64,000 nt of DNA from Lachnospiraceae bacterium (GTDB lineage Bacteria > Bacillota > Clostridia > Lachnospirales > Lachnospiraceae). Positions within the stretch are counted from its first letter, which is position 1. Each line of letters starts with the position of its first letter. The stretch covers positions 25,388 to 89,387 of the forward strand of contig JAILKJ010000016.1 in assembly GCA_024693845.1 (NCBI GenBank), given 5' to 3'. The notes under the pieces were generated by a model, which was not told the DNA's origin, ran no database searches, and saw only the letters and a list, made by a program, of their open reading frames with translations. The position numbers were made by a program, and so were the translations under genes. This document shows positions 45,869 through 54,062 of this stretch, in pieces.

Positions 45869-47080
45869 ATGGAAAACAAAAGAAAAGACAAACCCTATAC
45901 CGGAGCGCGGCTGAATGCCCTCTCTATCGGATGCGCGTTATTGATCCTGTTTCTGGTATCGGTTACCATATGCGCCGCATGGCTGATCCTTCGGATGAAC
46001 CAAAGCGGTTTTCTGGTTACGCTGAAGGCAGAATGGCCAAAGCTGATCCTGATCACTTTAATTGAGACGGTGATCTTCTGGACAGGTATCATCATGGTCT
46101 ATACCACATCCGTCCAGCTGGGGATCAAGCTTCGGATCATAGGCATTATCTGCGGATGGATGCCCGTCATTCATATCATCGTTCTTTTGATGATCATAGA
46201 CAAGGCGGCAAAGGAAGCATCCTTTGAGAAACGAAAGCTTCGCGTCAACAAAAAAAGAGCCGGAGAGCAGCTCTGCAAAACGAAGTATCCCATCCTTATG
46301 GTACACGGAGTATTTTTCCGGGATTTCAAGTATTTTAATTACTGGGGCAGGGTGCCTGCCGAGCTGGAAAAGAACGGAGCCACGGTTTACTACGGCAACC
46401 ACCAGTCAGCAGCATCCGTGGCAAACAGTGCCGAAGAGCTGGCCGAAAGGATCCGTCAGATCGTTGAGGAGAGCGGATGCGGCAAGCTGAACATCATCGC
46501 TCATTCCAAGGGAGGTCTTGATATCAAGACAGCCGTTTCACAGCTGGGACTTTCCGATCTTGTGGCTTCCATCACCACAGTCAATACGCCCCACCTGGGC
46601 TGCGAGTTTGCGGAATACCTGTTAAGCAAGGCACCGGAAGGACTGAAGGAAAAGGTAGCAGCCGCTTACAACAGCGCCCTTCGGAAGGTGGGGGATCCCA
46701 ATCCCGACTTCATTGCCGCAGTCACGGATCTTACGGCTTCCAGATGTCGTGAGATTTGGGATGAGACAGACAGCTTTGATTTCAAAGGCAGCGGGATCTA
46801 CACTCGGAGCATCGGTTCCTGCATGAAAAAAGCCGGCAGCGGCGCTTTTCCCCTGAACATGAGTTATCATCTCGTCGGATGGTTCGACGGTGCTAACGAC
46901 GGGTTGGTGGGAGAGAAATCCTTCCGTTGGGGAGAAGACTATACCTTTCTGAAAAACAAAAAGAAACGAGGCATTTCTCACGGCGATATGATCGATCTGA
47001 ACCGGGAGAACATCCCCGGATTCGACATCCGCGAGTTCTACGTTCAGCTGGTCGCAGACCTGAAAAATAGAGGTTTGTAA
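45869..47080 (+). CDS. Membrane-anchored alpha/beta hydrolase, lipase-like
   Basis: 403 aa. Three N-terminal membrane helices (about residues 18-42, 55-78, 85-112) precede an alpha/beta hydrolase domain. The oxyanion strand is KYPILMVHGVFFRD. The catalytic triad is Ser213 in IIAHSKGGLD, Asp344 in GANDGLVG and His371 in GISHGDMIDL. This is the triacylglycerol-lipase/esterase layout; the substrate, probably a membrane lipid or ester, is inferred. It is a single gene; the ECF sigma promoter begins 19 bases after its stop. Confidence 0.87.
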   Translation: MENKRKDKPYTGARLNALSIGCALLILFLVSVTICAAWLILRMNQSGFLVTLKAEWPKLILITLIETVIFWTGIIMVYTTSVQLGIKLRIIGIICGWMPVIHIIVLLMIIDKAAKEASFEKRKLRVNKKRAGEQLCKTKYPILMVHGVFFRDFKYFNYWGRVPAELEKNGATVYYGNHQSAASVANSAEELAERIRQIVEESGCGKLNIIAHSKGGLDIKTAVSQLGLSDLVASITTVNTPHLGCEFAEYLLSKAPEGLKEKVAAAYNSALRKVGDPNPDFIAAVTDLTASRCREIWDETDSFDFKGSGIYTRSIGSCMKKAGSGAFPLNMSYHLVGWFDGANDGLVGEKSFRWGEDYTFLKNKKKRGISHGDMIDLNRENIPGFDIREFYVQLVADLKNRGL

Positions 47081-47098
47081 AAAATTTTTCATTTTTTT

Positions 47099-47126
47099 TG
47101 TAACGAAATTCGATCTGTTCCGTCTA
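47099..47126 (+). promoter_or_regulatory. ECF-type promoter TGTAAC-N16-CGTCTA
   Basis: -35 TGTAAC (47099-47104), 16-base spacer, -10 CGTCTA (47121-47126). This matches the TGAAAC-N16-CGTC(T/A) class recognised by sigma-W/M/X-type ECF factors, and it sits just before an ECF sigma gene, so autoregulation is very likely. Confidence 0.85.
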
Positions 47127-47163
47127 ATCTATGAGACCAAAGGAAAGGAACGCACGTTGTTAC

Positions 47164-47649
47164 ATGGATAATGCCACTGCTCAAAAGCTTTACGAAGCGT
47201 TTTATATGAAGGTGTTCTCTTATGTGATAACTCTCTGTGCAGATCACGATGATGCCATGGAGATCACACAGGAGACATTTTTCCGGGCTATCACCACAAA
47301 GCACGAGTTCCGGGGAGAGAGCGAAAGCTTCACCTGGCTCTGTGTCATAGCCAAGAACATCTTCATAGACGAGAAAAGACGCACATCCAAAATGGGCGAG
47401 GCAGTCCCGGAGGATCAGCCGGATATGAAAAAGGGTCCGGAAAAAATGCTGGTCGACTCGGACACCTCCATCAGGATACACCGTATCCTGCATGAAATGG
47501 ATGAACCCTATAAGGAAGTCTTTCAGCTTCGGGTTTTCGGTGAATTATCCTTCAAGGAGATAGGATCCATCTTCGGAAAAACGGAAACCTGGGCCAGGGT
47601 TACCTACCATCGTGCAAGAATCATGATCAAAGAAAGGATGGACGGATGA
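47164..47649 (+). CDS. ECF-family RNA polymerase sigma factor
   Basis: 161 aa with region 2 (LYEAFYMKVFSYVITLCADHDDAMEITQETFFRAI) and region 4 (YKEVFQLRVFGELSFKEIGSIFGKTETWARVTYHRARIMIK, cited here by its FKEIG and YHRAR parts). The start is ATG 47164: transcription from the ECF promoter would begin near 47133, after the alternative ATG at 47131, and AGGAAAGGAA lies in front of 47164. Its stop overlaps the anti-sigma gene by four bases. Confidence 0.92.
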   Translation: MDNATAQKLYEAFYMKVFSYVITLCADHDDAMEITQETFFRAITTKHEFRGESESFTWLCVIAKNIFIDEKRRTSKMGEAVPEDQPDMKKGPEKMLVDSDTSIRIHRILHEMDEPYKEVFQLRVFGELSFKEIGSIFGKTETWARVTYHRARIMIKERMDG

Positions 47650-48599
47650 TGAAATACGAATGTAAAATGATCGAAGATCTTTTGCCCCTGTATAAAGACG
47701 GTGTCTGCAGTGAGGCAAGCAGCAATGCGGTAAAGGAGCATCTTGCGGAGTGTCCCGCATGTACGAAGATGCTGGATGAACTTAAGGACACCTCGGTGGA
47801 TGAGCTGATCCGGAAGGAAAAGGACGATGTGATCGGATCGCAGTCCAAATATTTTAAGAGAAAAAGTGCACTGATAGGGGCTATCATCGCAGGTGTTTTT
47901 ACCCTGCCGATCCTGATCTGCCTGCTTGTTGACATCGTTTCGGGTCACGGACTGAGCTGGTTCTACATCGTGCTCGCTGCCATGCTCATACCCACTTCGC
48001 TGGTTGTGGTACCCCTCATGGCGCCGAAGAACAGGATGCTGTATTCGATGTGCAGCTTCGCGGCAAGTGTTATCGTGCTTCTGGCAGTATGCTGCATCTA
48101 TACGGGGGGCAGTTGGTTCTTTGTAGCCGCAGCCTCAGCTCTCTTCGGACTGACCGTATGCTTCATGCCCTTCATCGCCTGCAGAAGACCGGTGAACGCA
48201 CTCCTGGGAAATAAGAAAGGCCTGACCATCATGGGTTCCTATACCCTCACCTATTTCCTGATGATCCTCTGCATCGGCCTTACTGTACGCGCACCCCATT
48301 TCTTTGCCCTTGCCTTTACCATCAGCATCCCTATCATTGCCATGGCCTGGATCACCTTCCTGATCATCCGTTACCTGCCGGTAAACGGACTCCTGAAGGC
48401 AGGTATCTGCACCATAGCGCTGAGCCTGTTCAGCCACTACGGAGCCAGAGCGATCGTCTACGCATGCATGCTGATCACCGGTACGGTAGAGGAGATTCAG
48501 GGTTATTCCGGCTATACGATGATCGCAGGACTTGTGATCGGCGGAATCCTCCTGATCTTCGGCCTGGCAAAAGAAGGCAGAAAGACCATCGTCGAGTAA
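47646..48599 (+). CDS. Zinc-binding anti-sigma factor with membrane domain
   Basis: 317 aa. An N-terminal zf-HC2/ZAS domain holds His32, Cys36 and Cys39 (EHLAECPAC) and binds the sigma factor. Six or seven membrane helices follow (about residues 75-310), where most ZAS anti-sigmas have one. The membrane part is the likely sensor of a cell-surface signal. It overlaps the sigma gene by four bases and is followed by a strong terminator. Confidence 0.85.
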   Translation: MMKYECKMIEDLLPLYKDGVCSEASSNAVKEHLAECPACTKMLDELKDTSVDELIRKEKDDVIGSQSKYFKRKSALIGAIIAGVFTLPILICLLVDIVSGHGLSWFYIVLAAMLIPTSLVVVPLMAPKNRMLYSMCSFAASVIVLLAVCCIYTGGSWFFVAAASALFGLTVCFMPFIACRRPVNALLGNKKGLTIMGSYTLTYFLMILCIGLTVRAPHFFALAFTISIPIIAMAWITFLIIRYLPVNGLLKAGICTIALSLFSHYGARAIVYACMLITGTVEEIQGYSGYTMIAGLVIGGILLIFGLAKEGRKTIVE

Positions 48600-48616
48600 C
48601 CTTTTGACAAACACAA

Positions 48617-48663
48617 ATCCCCTTCCCAAGCATCTTTGAAGGTGGTGGGAGGGGGATTTTTTT
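48617..48663 (+). terminator. Intrinsic terminator after the anti-sigma gene
   Basis: ATCCCCTTCCCA (48617-48628) pairs with TGGGAGGGGGAT (48646-48657) with one G-U pair, followed by seven T. Confidence 0.9.
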
Positions 48664-48711
48664 GCCTTTTTCGGCGTTTTTAACAAAAATGAAAAAGATG
48701 CGGATTACCTG

Positions 48712-48740
48712 TTTACAGGGAAAAAATCCTTCGCTATAAT
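48712..48740 (+). promoter_or_regulatory. Sigma-A promoter of the Tad pilus operon
   Basis: -35 TTTACA (48712-48717), exactly 17 bases, -10 TATAAT (48735-48740). A strong housekeeping promoter, with a leader of about 115 bases before the first gene. Confidence 0.8.
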
Positions 48741-48862
48741 GCGTTTTGTATCAAGTCAATTTCATAGTTCGATCATTTCAATTAATCTCATTTCAAATTC
48801 TTATTTCGGACTTGATGCATCCCACAAACATACTCAAATATGTGAAACCGGAGGTGAAGTAT

Positions 48863-49357
48863 TTGACGGTACTGATCGCACTTTTGCTTTCAGCTGTCGT
48901 CTTTGATCTGAAAACGTATCATATACCAAATGCCCTGATCGTGACAGGAGGGCTTCTGGGCCTTTGCGATCTGCTGGGGACTGCCGCTGCAGGCGGCTTC
49001 ATGCAGACAAAAGACCTGGCTGCATACATCTTGCTTCGTTTGCTTTTAAGTGTCGCGATGCTCTTTTTGCTATGTCCTTTCTGGAAGCTGCATGTGATAG
49101 GCGGAGGAGACGTAAAGCTTGCTGCGGTGATGGTCCTATTTCTTGGATTTTCACAGACGCTGACCGCACTGATCCTTTCCCTGGTCTGGGCACTGGTGCT
49201 TTCCCTGATCAGGCATCTGCTGCATAAACTGATGCCCGAACGGGTATCTGATCTGGCAAAACGGGGCGACCGGCATATCTGCCATTTCTCGCCGGCTCTT
49301 CTTCTCGGAGTGCTATGCCTTTTGTTCCCGGGAAATCTCTTCCCGACTTTTCTCTGA
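48863..49357 (+). CDS. A24 prepilin peptidase (TadV/CpaA-like), copy 1
   Basis: 164 aa membrane aspartic protease that cuts the leader of Flp prepilins. The catalytic pair is Asp15 in VFDLKTYHIPN and Asp83 in GGGDVKL. I chose TTG 48863: GGAGGTGA lies five bases upstream and the protein then starts right at the first helix, as in the family. An earlier ATG at 48815 lacks a binding site. First gene of the Tad operon. Confidence 0.85.
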   Translation: MTVLIALLLSAVVFDLKTYHIPNALIVTGGLLGLCDLLGTAAAGGFMQTKDLAAYILLRLLLSVAMLFLLCPFWKLHVIGGGDVKLAAVMVLFLGFSQTLTALILSLVWALVLSLIRHLLHKLMPERVSDLAKRGDRHICHFSPALLLGVLCLLFPGNLFPTFL

Positions 49358-49390
49358 ATGATAGTTGATCAAAGATGCGGAGGACGCAGA

Positions 49391-50392
49391 ATGAATGAAA
49401 AAATCGTGATATGTGACAAAGAGGCTACCTTTGTGTCCATGCTCGCCAAAAATCTGAAAAGGGTATTTTTGCCAAAGCAGCCGCAGGTACTTGTCTTTGA
49501 CGATGGGGCAAAAATGTTTGCCGACAAAACGGTCTGGGAAGACAGCGTCCTTCTGCTGGGGGACAGCATGCTGGGTGCCTTTGAAATGGAAAAGCTTACG
49601 GAGGGCGCCGTAAAGATCATTCCCCTGACAGAACAACGGGGCCGCGAGGGCATCTTTAAATATCAGAGCGCAGGAGATCTTTCAAGGCAGATCCTTGAGA
49701 TCATCTTAAGCAGCGATGACCTGATCGTTTCCGCCTCGGACAGGGTATCAGCAAAGGACAGTGCCTTTGTTATGGGCCTGTACTCTCCGGCAAGACCTCT
49801 GATCCAGAGCAGGATCTCACTTACCATGGGCCAGATCATCGCCGCGAAAAAGAAGTGCCTGTATCTGAATCTCGAGCCCTATTCAGGAATGGAATACCTG
49901 ATGCAGAAGGAGTTTTCCCATGATCTTACGGACCTTCTTTTTTTCATCAGGAATCAGGAAAACAGACTGCCCTGGAGATTGAAGTCCCTGGTGGAAAGTG
50001 TCGGAAAGCTGGATTATATCCCGCCGGTTTTTTCCTATCCGGATCTGGAAGAGATGGAACCGGACGGAATGTGTAAGCTGATCGACAGGATCGCCACGGA
50101 GACAGATTATGAAGTGTTGATCCTGGATCTATGCGAAATGCGGGGGATCTTCACCCTTCTGAAAAGATGTGACCGGATCATCTGTCCATATCAGAGTGAA
50201 GGGCTGGCTGAGGCGAAGGTGGATCAGTATGAAAAAATGCTCGCCTTCCTGAAAGAAGATCAGCTTAAGGAACGGCTGGAGAGGGTAAAGCTCCCGGCGT
50301 TTTCCCATCTCCCGAGAGAGGTCTCCAGGCTGACGGAGAGCCAGTTGGCGGAGTTTGTAAGAACGCAGATCCTAACGGAGGAAGACAGTTAA
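49391..50392 (+). CDS. TadZ/CpaE-like protein without a P-loop
   Basis: 333 aa. Position before tadA and overall fold mark it as the TadZ/CpaE member that places the pilus machine at the cell pole. An atypical receiver-like N-terminus (about 1-110) is followed by a MinD/ParA-like domain. Where the Walker A lysine should be, the sequence reads MGLYSPARPLIQSRIS, so ATP binding is unlikely. Strands CLYLNLEPYSG and EVLILDLCEMRG still fit the fold. Start ATG 49391 behind GGAGG; the upstream in-frame ATG 49358 is less well placed. Confidence 0.78.
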   Translation: MNEKIVICDKEATFVSMLAKNLKRVFLPKQPQVLVFDDGAKMFADKTVWEDSVLLLGDSMLGAFEMEKLTEGAVKIIPLTEQRGREGIFKYQSAGDLSRQILEIILSSDDLIVSASDRVSAKDSAFVMGLYSPARPLIQSRISLTMGQIIAAKKKCLYLNLEPYSGMEYLMQKEFSHDLTDLLFFIRNQENRLPWRLKSLVESVGKLDYIPPVFSYPDLEEMEPDGMCKLIDRIATETDYEVLILDLCEMRGIFTLLKRCDRIICPYQSEGLAEAKVDQYEKMLAFLKEDQLKERLERVKLPAFSHLPREVSRLTESQLAEFVRTQILTEEDS

Positions 50393-50393
50393 G

Positions 50394-51650
50394 ATGGGCG
50401 AAAGTGACAGCGTGCAAGAGGATTACCAAAGGATCCGGGACCGGATACGTCAGGAGCTTTTGACAAGGCTCGACCAGGAGATGGGACGAAGTGATGAAGA
50501 GGTGCTGGAGCTGATCGAAGAGAAGATCATCGAGGCGGGCAGGCAGGAGTATCTGTCGCTGTCTGATAAAAACAGACTGCGGCGCGAGCTTTTCTTCGGG
50601 ATCCGTAAACTGGATCTTCTGCAGGAGATCATGGAGGATCCGCAGATCACGGAGATCATGGTAAACGGTCGGGAGCATATATTCATTGAAAAACAGGGAA
50701 GGCTGGAGAGGTTTCACGGCAGCTTCGAAACGACTCAGAAGCTTGAGGATGTGATCGAGAGGATCGTTTCCGCCTGCAACAGGATGGTAAACGAAAGGGA
50801 TCCCATCGTGGATGCCAGATTGTCGGACGGGAGTAGAGTCCATGTGGTATTAAGACCCATCGCACTGAACGGACCGATCCTGACCATAAGGCGTTTTCCG
50901 CAGCAGCCGGTCACCATGGAAAAACTGTTGGAGCTGGGTTCCATCACAAAGGAGGCAGCCGATTTTCTGACCGGGCTGGTGGTGGCCGGATACAACATTT
51001 TTATCAGCGGAGGCACGGGCAGCGGAAAGACCACCTTCCTGAATGTTCTCTCCGGATTCATTCCGAGGCAGGAGAGGATCATCACCATCGAAGATAGCGC
51101 CGAGTTGCAGATCCAGGGGGTGGATAATCTTGTGAGTCTGGAAACCAGAAATGCCAATATGGAGGACGTTAAGCCCATCACGATCCGGGATCTTATCCGC
51201 GCAGCTCTGAGAATGCGGCCGGACCGGATCATTGTCGGAGAGGTCCGCGGAGCAGAAGCCATGGATATGCTCCAAGCCTTCAATACGGGCCATGACGGGT
51301 CACTTTCCACCGGGCATGCCAACAGCGCGGAGGATATGATCGCAAGACTGGAGAGCATGGTTTTGATGGGAGTCGAGCTGCCGCTGGCGGCCATCCGAAG
51401 ACAGATCGGAAGCGGAATAGATATCATGGTCCATCTCGGAAGGCTTCGCGACAGAAGCAGGAAGGTACTTTCCGTCAGAGAGATGGAATGCACTTTGGAC
51501 GGAGAGATCCGGTTACATACCTTATATGAATTTGAAGAAACCGGTGAGGATGATCAGGGCAGGATCCTGGGAACCCTGGTCAAAAAGGGTGAGCTGAAGG
51601 ACAGGAGGAAGCTTTTGATGGCCGGTATGGGAGGCGAGGATGGAATATGA
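50394..51650 (+). CDS. tadA: Tad pilus assembly ATPase TadA/CpaF
   Basis: 418 aa, a secretion ATPase of the VirB11/GspE type that powers Flp pilus assembly. Walker A is GGTGSGKT (206-213); the Asp box is TIEDSAELQ, Walker B IIVGEVRGAEA and the His box STGHANS. It begins one base after the TadZ gene and overlaps tadB by 11 bases. Confidence 0.95.
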   Translation: MGESDSVQEDYQRIRDRIRQELLTRLDQEMGRSDEEVLELIEEKIIEAGRQEYLSLSDKNRLRRELFFGIRKLDLLQEIMEDPQITEIMVNGREHIFIEKQGRLERFHGSFETTQKLEDVIERIVSACNRMVNERDPIVDARLSDGSRVHVVLRPIALNGPILTIRRFPQQPVTMEKLLELGSITKEAADFLTGLVVAGYNIFISGGTGSGKTTFLNVLSGFIPRQERIITIEDSAELQIQGVDNLVSLETRNANMEDVKPITIRDLIRAALRMRPDRIIVGEVRGAEAMDMLQAFNTGHDGSLSTGHANSAEDMIARLESMVLMGVELPLAAIRRQIGSGIDIMVHLGRLRDRSRKVLSVREMECTLDGEIRLHTLYEFEETGEDDQGRILGTLVKKGELKDRRKLLMAGMGGEDGI

Positions 51651-52377
51651 AAAATACAAACCGCCTGTAAGAGTCATGGCCCTGTGGTGCGCAGAGCTTA
51701 TGTTGCTGTCCTGTTTGATCGGAAAGCTGTTTTACGGATCCTTTTCGGTGGGACTGATGGGGATCGCCGGGATCCCGTTTTATGTCCGCTCTAAAGCAAA
51801 GCAGCTTTGTCAGCGCAGGAAACAGGAGCTTCTTGTGCAGTTTCAGGATCTGATACGTTCCTACAGTACGGCTTTAAAGGCGGGCTACTCCGTGGAAAAT
51901 GCATTCAAAGAAGCCTATGCGGATCTGAAATATCTCTATGAGGATAAGGCGCTGATCATGATGGAATGTGCCCGGATGGTAGACAGGATGAAGAACGGTC
52001 ACGGTATTGACGAGCTGATGCTGGATCTGGGAAAAAGAAGCGGCCTGGAGGATATCACGGATTTTGCTTCGGTGTTTTCCGTTGCAAAAAAGAGCGGAGG
52101 CAATCTGGGGGCCATGATCGCCGATACCACACAGCGGATCTCGGAGAAGCTTTCCGTTACGGAGGAGATCCGGCTGATGTTTGCATCAAAGGCTTTGGAC
52201 CAGAGGATCATGAACCTGGTACCTGTCGGGATCATGCTTTATATCCTGCTGGGGAATCCGGACTATTTTGAGCCGCTGTATAAAAACGCGGCAGGGATCG
52301 CCATTATGACGGCGGCGCTGGGATTGTATGCGGCCGCTTACTTTTTGGCAAGGAAGATCATGGATATCAGGATTTAG
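51640..52377 (+). CDS. tadB: Tad pilus inner-membrane protein TadB
   Basis: 245 aa with a T2SF/GspF domain between membrane helices: LIRSYSTALKAGYSVENAFKEA and SVAKKSGGNLGAMIADTTQRI are the domain's landmarks. Two helices lie at the N-terminus and two at the C-terminus. TadB and TadC form the platform that TadA pushes against. Confidence 0.9.
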   Translation: MEYEKYKPPVRVMALWCAELMLLSCLIGKLFYGSFSVGLMGIAGIPFYVRSKAKQLCQRRKQELLVQFQDLIRSYSTALKAGYSVENAFKEAYADLKYLYEDKALIMMECARMVDRMKNGHGIDELMLDLGKRSGLEDITDFASVFSVAKKSGGNLGAMIADTTQRISEKLSVTEEIRLMFASKALDQRIMNLVPVGIMLYILLGNPDYFEPLYKNAAGIAIMTAALGLYAAAYFLARKIMDIRI

Positions 52378-52386
52378 GAGGAACGA

Positions 52387-53691
52387 ATGAAGATACATCT
52401 GCCGGAAAAGATACTCGATAAGCTGATCCGGAGCGATGTGAGAAACATGCTCATATTGCTGCATCCCGGACAGGATGTTCAAAAGCTTTGCCGGGAGTAT
52501 TATGCAAAAAAACTGGTACAGTCTGTGCTGATCTTAACGGCCGGATTCCTTCTGGTGGGTATCATGGCGCTGGTGCATCGCAAAGACAGCGTGCTTCAGG
52601 ACGGTAACAGGCTTATCAGAGGGGATTATCAGAGCGAGTCCGAAACCGTGGATCTGGTGATCACAGGTGAGGATGAAACAGCCAGAAGGCTTACCTATGA
52701 ACTGCTGGGAAGGACCTATTCCGAAAAGAGGCTGAAGGAAATGGCCGGGGAGATAGAAGGCAGACTTCCCGGGATGATCCTGGGAGAGAATGAAAGTGCG
52801 GAAAACGTGACGGCTCCTCTTTTGTTGACGAATTCTTTTGAAGGATACCCTTTTGAGGTGGAATGGGAAAGCAGTAATTATGCTCTTTTGGATGATGACG
52901 GCTCTGTGAACAACACTGATCTGAAGGAAAGTGAAGCCGTTACTGTGGTCTGCAGCCTGCATTACCGGGAGTTTACCTCACAGATCACTTTTCCCGTGAT
53001 CATCGCGCCAAAGCCGGTGACCGACGCAGAAAGCAGTCAGGATAGGATCCTTCGGGAGCTTCGGCAGGAGGATCTGTCCCAGCAGGAAAGTGAAGAATTC
53101 CTGCTTCCCGGAAAGCTTTTTGGGGAAAAGGTGAGATATGAGACTGCGGACCGGGGCCGTGAGTTTCTGCTGTTTCCGGTAGTGATCGTCATCACGGTGC
53201 TTCTTTACTGTCTCAGAGACCGGGATCTGTCGGAGGAGCTGCAAAAAAGAAAAACCGAACTGGAGCTCTCTTACCCGGATTTTGTGGAGAAATATGTTTT
53301 GTATACGGGAGCCGGTGTCAGCAGCCGCGGCTGTCTGGAGCGAATCAGTGCAGATGCCAATATCAGTCCCTATCTTCAAAGCGAGCTGCAGGTATTGCTT
53401 CGGGATCTGGGGAACGGGATTCTGGAATCCCAGGCTTTGGACAGTTTCGGAAGGAGATGCAAAAGCCCTCTCTATATCAAGTTTGCCGGTATGCTGATCC
53501 AAAACAGGAAAAAGGGAGGGCCGGAGCTGATGCGTCTGCTTTCGGAGGAGTGTGCTCAGGCCTTCGTGCTTCGTAAAAACCAGGCGAAAAAGCTGGGAGA
53601 GGAAGCTTCGACCAAGCTGCTTATTCCGATGATCATGATGCTGGGTGTAGTCATGGTGGTCATCATCATGCCGGCCTTTCTGTCGTTCTGA
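52387..53691 (+). CDS. tadC: Tad pilus inner-membrane protein TadC with extra outer domain
   Basis: 434 aa, some 130 longer than a typical TadC. The C-terminal half (about 255-434) is the T2SF part with helices at about 262-280 and 410-432. Between the first helix (about 42-62) and the second lies a soluble domain of 190 residues that should face outside. It contains FEVEWESSNYALLDDDGSV, which looks like a beta-sandwich of the bacterial Ig-like kind. This insertion is the odd feature. Confidence 0.82.
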   Translation: MKIHLPEKILDKLIRSDVRNMLILLHPGQDVQKLCREYYAKKLVQSVLILTAGFLLVGIMALVHRKDSVLQDGNRLIRGDYQSESETVDLVITGEDETARRLTYELLGRTYSEKRLKEMAGEIEGRLPGMILGENESAENVTAPLLLTNSFEGYPFEVEWESSNYALLDDDGSVNNTDLKESEAVTVVCSLHYREFTSQITFPVIIAPKPVTDAESSQDRILRELRQEDLSQQESEEFLLPGKLFGEKVRYETADRGREFLLFPVVIVITVLLYCLRDRDLSEELQKRKTELELSYPDFVEKYVLYTGAGVSSRGCLERISADANISPYLQSELQVLLRDLGNGILESQALDSFGRRCKSPLYIKFAGMLIQNRKKGGPELMRLLSEECAQAFVLRKNQAKKLGEEASTKLLIPMIMMLGVVMVVIIMPAFLSF

Positions 53692-53824
53692 GAGGAAAGG
53701 TTTCAAAAAGGCGGAAGGCTGTGTTTTTGCCGCAGGTGCAAAAAAGGACAGCTTAAAACGGCAGGAAAACCTTCGGGAATTCAGCCGTATAGATCCGTAA
53801 TCCATTAGGAAGGGAGGTGGGAGT

Positions 53825-53992
53825 ATGTCCTACATTCGCGCAATTTGGAGGGATGAGGAAGGGATCGGAACCGTGGAACTGATATTGATCCTGGTTGTTC
53901 TGATCGGTCTGGTCCTTATCTTCAAGAAACAGTTAACAACTCTTGTTAACGATATTTTCAAAACCATTACGTCCGAAAGCAAAAAAGTGTGA
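53825..53992 (+). CDS. Flp1-family type IVb prepilin
   Basis: 55 aa, the pilus subunit. A 13-residue basic/acidic leader ending DEEG is followed by IGTVELILILVVLIGLVL. Cleavage after Gly13 puts the conserved Glu18 at +5, the type IVb rule. The hydrophobic helix runs to about residue 33, and the rest is a short polar tail. AGGGAGGTGGG precedes ATG. A 133-base gap from tadC may allow separate, higher expression, though I see no definite promoter in it. Confidence 0.88.
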   Translation: MSYIRAIWRDEEGIGTVELILILVVLIGLVLIFKKQLTTLVNDIFKTITSESKKV

Positions 53993-54062
53993 TTCAGTAG
54001 GCATAGACGAAGATCATCGGGCTCAATAATGCACATGAGAAAAAAACAGGAATGAGGAAGAC

